This document shows positions 1 to 7,162 of a DNA stretch of 32,020 nt, piece by piece. Source of the stretch: an uncultured Clostridia bacterium (GTDB lineage: Bacteria > Bacillota > Clostridia > Christensenellales > UBA1242); assembly GCA_947628205.1 (NCBI GenBank), contig CANQYX010000013.1, positions 1 through 32,020 of the forward strand. The letters run 5' to 3'. The stretch's first letter is position 1. The number at the start of each line of letters is the position of its first letter. A model generated the notes under the pieces. It did not search any database and was not told where the DNA came from. It was given only the letters and a program-made list of their open reading frames with translations. A program made the translations under genes and the position numbers.

Positions 1-48
1 GATTTCTTGTGGGCTACAAAAAGAGGGTTATACCCTCTCCATGAAAAA

Positions 49-76
49 CCACCAGCTAAGCTGGTGGATTTTTATT
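49..76 (+). terminator. Hairpin with T-rich tail near left edge
   Basis: CCACCAGC (49-56) pairs perfectly with GCTGGTGG (60-67) around a TAA loop, and ATTTTTATT follows. A smaller hairpin, AGAGGGT/ACCCTCT (22-38), lies just upstream. This could be the terminator of a gene left of the window. Tandem palindromes of this kind also occur at the right ends of IS200/IS605-type elements, and the edge of the window prevents a decision. Confidence 0.55.
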
Positions 77-99
77 CATAAGGTTGAGATACACTCGAC

Positions 100-146
100 T
101 CACTGCGTTCACTTGGTATGACATAAAAGATTCTTCACTCCGTTCA
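100..146. repeat. Pair of short direct repeats, TCACTNCGTTCA
   Basis: TCACTGCGTTCA (100-111) and TCACTCCGTTCA (135-146) are 12-base copies with one difference, set 35 bases apart. The second sits inside an ATTCT...AGAAT inverted arrangement (130-150). The sequence is non-coding and resembles the short dispersed intergenic repeats common in Clostridia. Whether it recurs elsewhere in this genome cannot be seen here. Confidence 0.5.
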
Positions 147-151
147 GAATT

Positions 152-180
152 AAAAAATCGAGGCCTAGGCCTCTTTTCTT
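152..180 (+). terminator. Perfect 14-base palindrome followed by T-rich tract
   Basis: GAGGCCTAGGCCTC (160-173) is a perfect palindrome, preceded by an A-run (152-157) and followed by TTTTCTT. It can fold as a 5-bp stem with a CTAG loop. It is a possible bidirectional terminator insulating the methyltransferase promoter just downstream. The stem is short, so the call is moderate. Confidence 0.4.
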
Positions 181-191
181 GTTGTGTTTGG

Positions 192-220
192 TTGACTTGT
201 AATCCAAAATTTTTTAAAAT
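192..220 (+). promoter_or_regulatory. Sigma-A-type promoter for the SpoU methyltransferase operon
   Basis: TTGACT (192-197), a 17-base spacer, then TAAAAT (215-220). The start codon at 227 comes six bases after the -10 box, where transcription would normally begin. No Shine-Dalgarno sequence is present, so the transcript is probably leaderless. Confidence 0.75.
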
Positions 221-226
221 ATTTTT

Positions 227-952
227 ATGGAATTAACAAAACAGCAAATTAAAAATTTAAAGGACAAAAAGTTTAGAAAACAAAACCGCATCTTTTTTGT
301 GGAAGGGGAAAAGTTTTGTGCGGATATATTGCATTATGGCGCGGAAATTCTTTTCACAATAACCACAAATAAAGCATTGAAGGGTTATCCTAATTTGTGC
401 GTGGTAAGCGAACAAGTTTTGGCTGCGCTTTCCACCACAAAAACCAACCAAAACATTTTGTGTGTCTGCAAAATTAAGGATTTTGAAATTGGTTCGGTTG
501 GCAATTCGCTGATTTTGGATACGGTGCAGGACCCGGGCAATGTTGGCACGCTTATCCGCTCGGCAATGGCGTTCGGGTTTGAGGATGTATATTTAGTTAA
601 TTGCGCGGATGCGTATAGCGAAAAGGTCATTCGTTCGTCGGCGGGAACCGCGCTCTTTGCACGCTTGCATATTGTAAATTTTGCCGATGTGGCAGAAAAT
701 AAAGCCAAAATTGCCAAAAATTTTGCAGTTGCCGACATGTTTGGCAGCCCAATTAATCAAATTCGCTTTGAAAAAAACAAAATTGCTGTTATAATAGGTA
801 ACGAAGGTAATGGCGTTAGCGAAGAGTTTCGCTCGCTTGCCAATTTAAAAATTTCAATCCCCATGTCGGGCAAGGTGGAAAGCCTTAATGCTGGCGTGGC
901 GGGCAGCATAATTATGCAAAAAATAAGTGAGGTGAGAAATGTCAGGTCATAG
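227..952 (+). CDS. SpoU/TrmH-family RNA 2'-O-ribose methyltransferase
   Basis: Predicted SAM-dependent 2'-O-methyltransferase acting on rRNA or tRNA in the cytoplasm. At 241 aa it has the usual size of family members with an N-terminal substrate-binding domain. SPOUT signatures are visible: DPGNVGTLIRSA near residues 101-112, an IIGNEGNGVS block near 188-197, and IPMSGKVESLNAGVAG near 211-226, where the trefoil knot binds SAM. The target nucleotide cannot be told from sequence. The ATG has no ribosome binding site and lies six bases after a promoter -10 box. The 3' end overlaps yebC by 14 bases, so the two are probably translationally coupled. RlmB- or TrmH-like specificity are both possible. 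Confidence 0.9.
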   Translation: MELTKQQIKNLKDKKFRKQNRIFFVEGEKFCADILHYGAEILFTITTNKALKGYPNLCVVSEQVLAALSTTKTNQNILCVCKIKDFEIGSVGNSLILDTVQDPGNVGTLIRSAMAFGFEDVYLVNCADAYSEKVIRSSAGTALFARLHIVNFADVAENKAKIAKNFAVADMFGSPINQIRFEKNKIAVIIGNEGNGVSEEFRSLANLKISIPMSGKVESLNAGVAGSIIMQKISEVRNVRS

Positions 953-1673
953 CAAATGGAACAACATTAAAGGAAGGAAGGAAAAAAGCGACGCAGAGCG
1001 TAGCAAAATTTTTACAAAAGTCGGGCGCGAAATTATGGTTGCCGTTAAAGAGGGCGGCTCCAATATCGACGCCAACAGCAAACTTAAAATGGCAATTGCC
1101 AAAGCGCGACAATACAACATGCCAAATGATAGGATAAACAGCATCATTAAAAAGAACAGCGAGGTGGATAGTTCATCTTTCATCGAGCAAACTTATGAGG
1201 GCTATGGCGTTGGCGGCGTGGCTGTGGTTGTTAAGTGTTTTACGGATAACAAAAACCGCACCAGCAGCGATGTTCGCTATGCGTTCGATAAGTTTGGTGG
1301 CAGTTTAGGTTCAACCGGTTGCGTTAGTTATATGTTCGACAATAAAGGCGTTGTGGTTGTGGAAAAGAACGATAAATTCAATTCGGACGCCGCAATGGAG
1401 CTAGCCATTAACATGAACGCCATCGACTGCGAGGATGAGGAAGTTTTCACCGTTTACACCGAGCCAAACGCAACTGCGGTTAACGAGTTGGTTAGCGCGT
1501 TTGAAAGTGCGGGCTACACAATTTTGTCGTCTGGCGTGGAAATGATTCCGCAAAACTACATAAATTTGGACGAGCATCAGCGCGAAACCTTCAACAAAAT
1601 GTTGGATAAACTTAACGAGAGTGATGATGTTATAGACGTCATTCACAATTTAGAGGAACAAGATGGAGAATAA
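939..1673 (+). CDS. yebC: YebC/PmpR-family protein
   Basis: Full-length family member (244 aa) with the diagnostic N-terminus MSGHSKWNNIKGRKEKSDA. YebC-type proteins were long annotated as DNA-binding transcriptional regulators. More recent work links family members to ribosome rescue at proline stretches, so the molecular role here is left open. Its start lies within the 3' end of the methyltransferase gene, and its own 3' end overlaps the next gene by 11 bases, so the three form a tightly packed operon. Position shortly before ruvC is conserved in many bacteria. Confidence 0.95.
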   Translation: MSGHSKWNNIKGRKEKSDAERSKIFTKVGREIMVAVKEGGSNIDANSKLKMAIAKARQYNMPNDRINSIIKKNSEVDSSSFIEQTYEGYGVGGVAVVVKCFTDNKNRTSSDVRYAFDKFGGSLGSTGCVSYMFDNKGVVVVEKNDKFNSDAAMELAINMNAIDCEDEEVFTVYTEPNATAVNELVSAFESAGYTILSSGVEMIPQNYINLDEHQRETFNKMLDKLNESDDVIDVIHNLEEQDGE

Positions 1674-2259
1674 CGAAAGATTAAACCAAATTTTAAAAGA
1701 ACTTAACGACAACAGAAGCAAACTTTCTGCTTTGTTTTCGCTGTATAACGCATCGCTTATCGCGGCTGAAGAAAACCGCACAAGTTTGATGTCGTACATA
1801 GAGCAAATGGTGGATTTTAAAAGCGATTTAAACGAACTTACCAGCCAAATTTCCGCTTTTAAAAAGGCAGATAGAGAAACCGCTTTGAAGAAAAATAAAT
1901 CTAAAATCACGCAAATGGGCAAGGATGCACGCGAGGTCAACAACGGGTTTAGCGAAAATTGCAATCAATATAAAATTGCGCTGCAAGAGTGTGGCTCGCT
2001 TAAAACTGAATATAAGCACGAGGTTAGCGAGTTGTGCAAGGAGTTTAAGTCGATTGTGTCCGCCAACCCAGATGTTTCTATGCTCACAATTAAGGGCTAT
2101 AAGCAGCAAGTTAAAATCATCCGCGCCATTTTGGATAGGATTGAGGCACTGATTGCCGACTATAACATTAAGAAAAATAAGGTGGAATTGGATAGTGAGC
2201 GATTTAACCAACTTTATGAAAGTGTAAATTCGCTTATAACTCAACTAAAAAGCGCGTAA
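1663..2259 (+). CDS. Hypothetical coiled-coil protein
   Basis: A 198-aa protein I do not recognise. It is rich in Lys, Glu, Asn and Ser, with long heptad-like stretches across most of its length (clearest near residues 1-110 and 140-195), which predict extended coiled coil. There is no signal peptide or membrane segment, so it is likely cytoplasmic. The start codon is inside yebC, and codon use resembles that gene, so it is probably translated from the same message. It occupies the interval between yebC and ruvC. A structural or DNA-associated role is possible, but nothing in the sequence proves it. Confidence 0.75.
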   Translation: MENNERLNQILKELNDNRSKLSALFSLYNASLIAAEENRTSLMSYIEQMVDFKSDLNELTSQISAFKKADRETALKKNKSKITQMGKDAREVNNGFSENCNQYKIALQECGSLKTEYKHEVSELCKEFKSIVSANPDVSMLTIKGYKQQVKIIRAILDRIEALIADYNIKKNKVELDSERFNQLYESVNSLITQLKSA

Positions 2260-2327
2260 AGGAAAGTTAAAAAGGGCAAAAACAAAAACACAAAATTGAA
2301 AAGGCATAAAACGCAAAAAGGGGCAAA

Positions 2328-2813
2328 ATGAGAGTTTTAGGTATCGACCCAGGATATAACATTATCGGCTATGGTATAATCGAAACAAATGGTTTTAAAG
2401 TGGTGGATTATGGCGTTATCACCACGCCAAAAACCATGCAAATTAGCGAGCGCCTTAACACAATTTTTAAGGCCACTTGCGAACTTATGGAAACTTTTAA
2501 GCCGGAGACCGTTGCGTTTGAAGAGCTGTTTTTTAACACCAACACCACAACCGGCATTGCGGTGGCGGAGGCGCGCGGTGCGCTGATTGTCGGCTGCAAG
2601 CAGTATATTGACAATTTATTTGAATATACTCCGCTGCAGATTAAACAGGCACTAACCGGCAATGGAAGGGCAGAAAAAAAACAGGTGCAGTTTATGGTTA
2701 AAAACATTTTAGGCCTAAACGCAGTGCCAAAGCCGGACGATGCTGCCGATGCTCTCGCCGTTGCAATTTGTCATATCCAAACCAGCAGTGTGATGAGTGA
2801 TAATAGCATGTAA
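2328..2813 (+). CDS. ruvC: Holliday junction endonuclease RuvC
   Basis: Resolves Holliday junctions by paired nicking after RuvAB branch migration. The 161-aa length is typical. The RNase H-like fold is recognisable from GIDPGY at the N-terminus. The four catalytic acidic residues fit D7, E66, D138 and D141 (FEELFF and KPDDAADA motifs). The ATG is preceded by AAGGGG at good spacing. A 68-base A/T-rich gap separates it from the coiled-coil gene and a large hairpin separates it from ruvA, so ruvC and ruvA may not be expressed equally. Confidence 0.97.
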   Translation: MRVLGIDPGYNIIGYGIIETNGFKVVDYGVITTPKTMQISERLNTIFKATCELMETFKPETVAFEELFFNTNTTTGIAVAEARGALIVGCKQYIDNLFEYTPLQIKQALTGNGRAEKKQVQFMVKNILGLNAVPKPDDAADALAVAICHIQTSSVMSDNSM

Positions 2814-2814
2814 A

Positions 2815-2870
2815 TTCTTTTGCTTTGCTTTTCTTGCAAGAAAAGCAAAATAAAAGAAATTTTATTTTTT
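2815..2870 (+). terminator. Long hairpin and T-tract between ruvC and ruvA
   Basis: TTTGCTTTTCTTG (2824-2836) and CAAGAAAAGCAAA (2837-2849) form a perfect 13-bp inverted repeat. It sits inside an outer pair TTCTTTT/AAAAGAA (2815-2821 and 2852-2858), and ATTTTATTTTTT follows. It could terminate or attenuate transcription within the ruv cluster. The perfect inner arms leave no unpaired loop, so the real hairpin would open a few central pairs. Confidence 0.55.
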
Positions 2871-2881
2871 AAAGGAAAATT

Positions 2882-3472
2882 ATGATAGGTTTTATTAAAG
2901 GTATTTTAAGAGAAAAAGATATGGGCAACATCACTGTTGAAGTGGGTGGTGTTGGCTTTTTAATTTCAGTTACAAACAGCTGCATGGCAAATTTGCCAAA
3001 TGTCGATGAGGAAGTGAAAATTCACACCTACATGCAAGTGAAAGAGGACGAGTTGAGCCTGTTTGGTTTTGTCAGCCCAGAAGAAAAACGCTTTTTTATG
3101 CAATTAATTTCGGTTAGTGGCGTGGGCGCAAAAACTGCACTCCAAATTTTGTCCGCCGAGCGCATGACAACGCTTATTTCAAGCATTATAAATGAAGATT
3201 GTTCGGTTATTGCCAACTGTAAGGGCATAGGCAAAAAGACCGCCGAGCGCATCATAGTTGAACTTAAAGACAAAATCAAGCCGTTTGACTATATTTTGCC
3301 ACAAGATGCACCAGTTAGCATTAAAAATGCAAGCATTGATGATGCGGTTGTTGTGCTTACAAGCTTAGGCATTGGCAAAAATGAAGCGTTGCGCTTGGCA
3401 AAAGATGTGTTTACAGACGGCGACACTGCCGAGCAAATTGTTGCAAAAGTTTTGCACAATATGGGCACATAA
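2882..3472 (+). CDS. ruvA: Holliday junction DNA helicase subunit RuvA
   Basis: Binds four-way DNA junctions as a tetramer and loads the RuvB motor. At 196 aa it has normal length. An N-terminal OB-fold begins MIGFIKGILREK. Two helix-hairpin-helix elements follow, around SVSGVGAKTAL and KGIGKKTAERIIVELKDK. A C-terminal RuvB-interacting three-helix domain occupies roughly the last 45 residues. AAAGGA precedes the ATG. Normally ruvB follows directly, but here ruvB is about 1.6 kb away, behind a stem-loop-rich spacer and two unrelated genes. Confidence 0.97.
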   Translation: MIGFIKGILREKDMGNITVEVGGVGFLISVTNSCMANLPNVDEEVKIHTYMQVKEDELSLFGFVSPEEKRFFMQLISVSGVGAKTALQILSAERMTTLISSIINEDCSVIANCKGIGKKTAERIIVELKDKIKPFDYILPQDAPVSIKNASIDDAVVVLTSLGIGKNEALRLAKDVFTDGDTAEQIVAKVLHNMGT

Positions 3473-3473
3473 T

Positions 3474-3498
3474 TAACTTTTCTATGCTAGAAAAGTTA
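3474..3498 (+). terminator. 11-bp perfect hairpin after ruvA
   Basis: TAACTTTTCTA (3474-3484) pairs with TAGAAAAGTTA (3488-3498) around a TGC loop, starting one base after the ruvA stop codon. No T-run follows, so it is not a classic intrinsic terminator. It may protect the 3' end of the message or be one end of the repeat-like segment that follows. Its core resembles the hairpin after ruvC. Confidence 0.45.
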
Positions 3499-3612
3499 CA
3501 AAAGACTTGAGGGAGAACGAACGCCCTAAAAATATAAATATTTTCAGGGAACCCGAGATTCGCCCCAGACCCTACAAACGACTTACTTTAAAAAAGTAAG
3601 CAAAATAAGGGT
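3499..3612. other. Non-coding stem-loop-rich segment between ruvA and the CYTH-like gene
   Basis: No ORF explains this stretch. AGGG and CCCT alternate (3510, 3524, 3546, 3570, 3608), which permits competing stems. CCCT/AGGG at 3524-3549 closes over an AAAATA/TATTTT helix. CTTACTTT/AAAGTAAG (3582-3600) forms an 8-bp hairpin with an AAA loop. It is richer in G and C than most spacers here. It could be a dispersed intergenic repeat or a structured leader. Confidence 0.4.
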
Positions 3613-3631
3613 AAAATTACAAACATCTAAA

Positions 3632-3659
3632 TTGGGAGTGATTAGATAACTTTTATAAA
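3632..3659 (+). promoter_or_regulatory. Possible promoter for the CYTH-like/TIM-barrel pair
   Basis: TTGGGA (3632-3637), a 16-base spacer and TATAAA (3654-3659), about 55 bases before the chosen start of the CYTH-like gene. The -35 box is a weak match, so this is tentative. Confidence 0.35.
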
Positions 3660-3714
3660 AAAGGTTAAAAAATATAAGCAAAATTTGGAAAAGGATATTA
3701 GGTTAAAGGAATTT

Positions 3715-4257
3715 ATGTCAACAATAGTTGAAGTGGGGATGCCGCTTAAAAAGAATTTAATATATTATCACGATATGTTGCAAAAACATGGCTTGGAACT
3801 CGTTTTTGCTTGTATAACTCATGATTTGTATTATTCTAAAAACACAAATTTTGATGGACTCACTGAAAATCAAATAAAAAATGCTTGCGTTAGGCTGCGC
3901 TTGTCGGGTGGCTTAACAAACGAAAAATCTCGCGAAGATAAACAAACCTTAAAACAAGAAAAAGAACTTATAAAACAAGGTTACAGAAAAGTGTTTGACA
4001 CAATTAAATTTGATTTTCATTACGCCAAAGAGGGCATGAACACACGCATTCAATTGCAAGACATAAAAGATATTGGTCTGTTAGTGTATTTTGACAATAG
4101 CAATTATTATAAATATCCGCCTAAAAAGCAACGTGAACTTTTAATTAATGAATTAAATAGTTATGGCTTTAAATTTAAGCAAACGGAATTAGGGCTAGAT
4201 AAATTGCGAACACTATATTATGGCAAAAAAATGTATAGCGAAAATCAAAATGGTTAA
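3715..4257 (+). CDS. Hypothetical protein, possibly CYTH-like
   Basis: A 180-aa cytoplasmic protein of uncertain identity. The arrangement is faintly reminiscent of CYTH proteins (class IV adenylate cyclase/triphosphatase fold): a D-L-Y-Y segment near residue 38, a VRLRLS strand near 60, RIQLQD near 113, then DIGLLVYFD followed by a helix. The ExExK signature normally at the N-terminus is not clear, so the assignment is weak. I chose the ATG at 3715 because AAAGGA lies just upstream; an in-frame TTG at 3685 would add 10 residues. It is 11 bases from the next gene, so the two likely form one unit. A/T content is visibly higher than in the ruv genes. Confidence 0.6.
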   Translation: MSTIVEVGMPLKKNLIYYHDMLQKHGLELVFACITHDLYYSKNTNFDGLTENQIKNACVRLRLSGGLTNEKSREDKQTLKQEKELIKQGYRKVFDTIKFDFHYAKEGMNTRIQLQDIKDIGLLVYFDNSNYYKYPPKKQRELLINELNSYGFKFKQTELGLDKLRTLYYGKKMYSENQNG

Positions 4258-4268
4258 AAGGAGAAAAA

Positions 4269-5090
4269 GTGATAGGAATAAACACGAATTGCGATTGCGG
4301 TAACGATTATAAAGAAACACTATTAAATATCAAAAACGCTGGTTTTAAAAATGTTATGGTGGCTTTTAAAGTTGGCCAAGCAGAAGAAACATTAAAAGTT
4401 GCATTGGAACTTGGTTTAAATGTTTCTTTTGTCCATTTAACATATACAAATAATCTTTGGTGTAAAGGCTTGATGAATGATGAATTAATGCGAGATTTAA
4501 AAAAAGAAATTGAACTCTGCGGTAAATATAATGTTCCTATTGCGGTTTTGCATGCAACGGGAGGGGCGGCAAATCAAATTGCGCTTCCGCCAAACGAGCA
4601 TGGATTAAATTGTGTTAAAGAATTAGTTGTTTTTGCAAAAAAACATAAAGTGAAAATTGCGTTAGAGAATTTGGACAAATTAAGCTATAAACATTTTGTT
4701 TATGTAATGGACAATATAAAAGACAAAAATTTAGGTTTTTGTTACGATTGCGGGCACCATCAATTATATTTGCCGCATGTTGATTTGCTAAAGAAATATG
4801 GTGATAGAATTTTGGCAGTTCATTTGCACGATAATCTAATGGACTGGAAACCTGGCTACGATTGGTCAAACGATTTGCATTTCCTTCCTTTTGATGGCAA
4901 AATAGACTATGACAAAGTGTGCAAGAAACTTGCCAAAACGCCTTACAAAAACGTTACAATGTTAGAAGTTCACAAAGATTGCTGGGGAATTCCAACCGCA
5001 TACGACAAAATGACGAACGAGTTTTATTTAAAAGAAGCATACAAAAGGGCAGAAAAGTTAGACAATTTATTAAACAAATATAGAAAATAA
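4269..5090 (+). CDS. Sugar phosphate isomerase/epimerase-like TIM-barrel protein
   Basis: A 273-aa protein of the xylose isomerase-like/AP endonuclease 2 superfamily, which includes metal-dependent sugar isomerases and epimerases. Likely metal ligands sit at the ends of successive barrel strands: E133 (ALENLD), D160 with H163/H164 (CYDCGHH), H185/H187 (AVHLHDN) and E233 (MLEVHKD). The substrate is unknown. Translation probably starts at GTG (4269) with AAGGAG just upstream. It sits between the CYTH-like gene and ruvB, only nine bases before ruvB, so ruvB may depend on transcription through this insertion. It could be a remote endonuclease IV-like protein, but the pattern fits the isomerase branch better. 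Confidence 0.8.
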   Translation: MIGINTNCDCGNDYKETLLNIKNAGFKNVMVAFKVGQAEETLKVALELGLNVSFVHLTYTNNLWCKGLMNDELMRDLKKEIELCGKYNVPIAVLHATGGAANQIALPPNEHGLNCVKELVVFAKKHKVKIALENLDKLSYKHFVYVMDNIKDKNLGFCYDCGHHQLYLPHVDLLKKYGDRILAVHLHDNLMDWKPGYDWSNDLHFLPFDGKIDYDKVCKKLAKTPYKNVTMLEVHKDCWGIPTAYDKMTNEFYLKEAYKRAEKLDNLLNKYRK

Positions 5091-5099
5091 AGGACGATT

Positions 5100-6143
5100 A
5101 TGGAAGAAAAAGATAGGTTTATTTCAAGCACAAAAAATATGAGCGATGTTGAGGTCGAAAACAAACTTCGACCTATGTCTTTTGACGAATATGTCGGGCA
5201 GGAAAAAATTAAATCTAATCTTAAAGTGTATATTAACGCGGCAAAGAAAAGGAAAGAGGCACTCGACCATGTTTTGCTTTATGGCCCGCCCGGGCTTGGC
5301 AAAACCACATTGAGCCACATTATTGCCAACGAAATGGGAAGTCAAATTAAAATTACTAGTGGTCCAAGCATTGAAAACGCTGCCGACCTTGCCGCAATTT
5401 TAACAAATTTAAACACAAACGATGTGCTGTTTATTGACGAAATTCACCGCATTTCAAAATCGGTGGAGGAAATTTTATATCCTGCCATGGAAGACTACGC
5501 GCTAGATTTTATTGTGGGCAAAGGGCCAAGCGCACGCAGCATGCGCCTTAAAATTCAACCTTTCACGCTCATTGGCGCAACAACCAAGGTGGGCAATCTT
5601 TCAAGTCCGCTGAGGGATAGGTTTGGCGTTGTCTGCCGCTTGGAGATGTATTCGGTTGAGGAGATTGCAAAAATCATCTCGCGTTCGGCAAGCATTTTGG
5701 GCGTGCAGATAGAAAAGGACGCCGAAGTGGAAATTGCAAAGCGCAGCCGTGGTACTCCGCGCGTGGCAAACCGCCTTTTAAAGCGCGTGCGCGACTATGT
5801 GCAGGTGGAAGATAAAAATATAATAACTGCCGCAGACGCAAAAAAGGCACTTTCCCTTATGGATATTGACGATTTAGGCCTAGATTATGTGGATAAACGC
5901 GTGTTAATGGCTATGATTGAAAAGTTTGGTGGCGGCCCAGTTGGGTTGGAAACGCTTTCGGCAACCACAAATGAGGAAGTTTCAACAATAGAAGACGTTG
6001 TTGAGCCATATTTGCTGCAATTGGGCTTTGTTTTGCGTTCGCCAAGGGGCAGAATGGTAACGCGTTTAGCGTATGAGCATTTCGGCCTGCCTGTGCCAAA
6101 AACGCTGCTAGCGGATAGCGGAGAGGGTGATGATAAACTATAA
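5100..6143 (+). CDS. ruvB: Holliday junction branch-migration ATPase RuvB
   Basis: AAA+ motor that drives branch migration as a hexamer on RuvA-bound junctions. At 347 aa it has usual length. Walker A is GPPGLGKTT (62-70), Walker B DEIH (113-116), sensor 1 lies in GATTK (159-163), and the arginine finger lies within SSPLRDRFG. The C-terminal winged helix contains the [10 protein letters not shown] and PRGR motifs. AAAGGA precedes the ATG. The 3' end overlaps queA by 14 bases. Separation from ruvA is the unusual feature. Confidence 0.97.
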   Translation: MEEKDRFISSTKNMSDVEVENKLRPMSFDEYVGQEKIKSNLKVYINAAKKRKEALDHVLLYGPPGLGKTTLSHIIANEMGSQIKITSGPSIENAADLAAILTNLNTNDVLFIDEIHRISKSVEEILYPAMEDYALDFIVGKGPSARSMRLKIQPFTLIGATTKVGNLSSPLRDRFGVVCRLEMYSVEEIAKIISRSASILGVQIEKDAEVEIAKRSRGTPRVANRLLKRVRDYVQVEDKNIITAADAKKALSLMDIDDLGLDYVDKRVLMAMIEKFGGGPVGLETLSATTNEEVSTIEDVVEPYLLQLGFVLRSPRGRMVTRLAYEHFGLPVPKTLLADSGEGDDKL

Positions 6144-7161
6144 ATCTCTTTCAATTTATGACTACAATTTGCCCGAGGAACTGATTGCGCAAACGCCGCT
6201 AAAAAAACGGGACGAAAGCAAACTGCTTGTTTTCAACCGCAAAAATAAAAAGATAACTGAAAGTCAGTTTAAAAATATAACCGATTTTTTGCGCAAAGGC
6301 GATGTGTTGGTTGTCAACAACACGCGTGTTTTGCCGGCGCGCCTGATTGCGCATAAAGAAACGGGCGGCGAAGTTGAAATTTTGCTTTTAAAACGCCACA
6401 ATTTGCACGATTGGGAAGTGCTTATGAAACCTGCCAAAAAGGTGAAAATCGGGCAGAAAATTAAAATAAATGATGAACTTTCTTGCACACTAAAACAAGT
6501 TTTGGACGACGGCAACCGCATTGTTTCGTTTGAATTTGACGGCGTGTTTGAAGATATTTTAAACCGCGTTGGCAGTATGCCTTTGCCGCATTATATCCAC
6601 GAAAAATTGAAGGATAAAGAGCGCTATCAAACGGTGTACAACAAAATTGAAGGCAGTGCGGCAGCGCCAACGGCTGGCCTGCATTTTACAAATGAATTGC
6701 TAAATAAAATCAAAGAAATGGGCGTTGAAATTGTTGAACTTACGCTTGATGTTGGGTTAGGGACTTTCCGCCCGTGCAAAGAGGAAGACATAACAAAACA
6801 CAATATGCACAGCGAACACTATCACTTGCCACAAGATGTTGTGGATAAAATCAATTTGGCAAAAGCAGAGGGCAGGCGCGTTATCGCGGTTGGCACGACC
6901 AGCGTGCGCACGCTAGAAGCGGTGGCGCAAAAAGGGTTGCCACTAAAAGCGGACGACGACGAAACCAACATTTTTATTTATCCGCCATATAAATTTAAAG
7001 TGGTTGATGCGCTTATAACAAATTTTCATCTGCCAAAAAGCACATTGATTATGCTTGTTAGCGCGTTTGCTGGATACAAAAACACAATGGATATATACAA
7101 ATTTGCCGTTGACCACCGCTATCGCTTTTTCAGTTTTGGCGACAGTATGTTTATTGAATAA
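6130..7161 (+). CDS. queA: S-adenosylmethionine:tRNA ribosyltransferase-isomerase
   Basis: Transfers and rearranges the ribosyl part of SAM onto preQ1 in tRNA to make epoxyqueuosine. At 343 aa it matches the family. Family blocks include [15 protein letters not shown] near the start, [25 protein letters not shown] and the C-terminal [18 protein letters not shown]. The ATG at 6130 has GGAG six bases upstream; a GTG immediately before it (6127) is the alternative. It overlaps ruvB, and its partner tgt is displaced by one serine hydrolase gene. No preQ1 riboswitch-like leader is visible. Confidence 0.96.
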   Translation: MINYKSLSIYDYNLPEELIAQTPLKKRDESKLLVFNRKNKKITESQFKNITDFLRKGDVLVVNNTRVLPARLIAHKETGGEVEILLLKRHNLHDWEVLMKPAKKVKIGQKIKINDELSCTLKQVLDDGNRIVSFEFDGVFEDILNRVGSMPLPHYIHEKLKDKERYQTVYNKIEGSAAAPTAGLHFTNELLNKIKEMGVEIVELTLDVGLGTFRPCKEEDITKHNMHSEHYHLPQDVVDKINLAKAEGRRVIAVGTTSVRTLEAVAQKGLPLKADDDETNIFIYPPYKFKVVDALITNFHLPKSTLIMLVSAFAGYKNTMDIYKFAVDHRYRFFSFGDSMFIE

Positions 7162-7162
7162 A

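Noticed and set aside
3715..5090. Inserted gene pair as a defence or toxin-antitoxin system
   Set aside because: Sizes and motifs fit neither; the second gene is a metal-dependent TIM barrel and the first only faintly CYTH-like.
6000..6200. preQ1 riboswitch controlling queA or tgt
   Set aside because: queA overlaps ruvB and tgt abuts the serine hydrolase, leaving no leader for a riboswitch fold.
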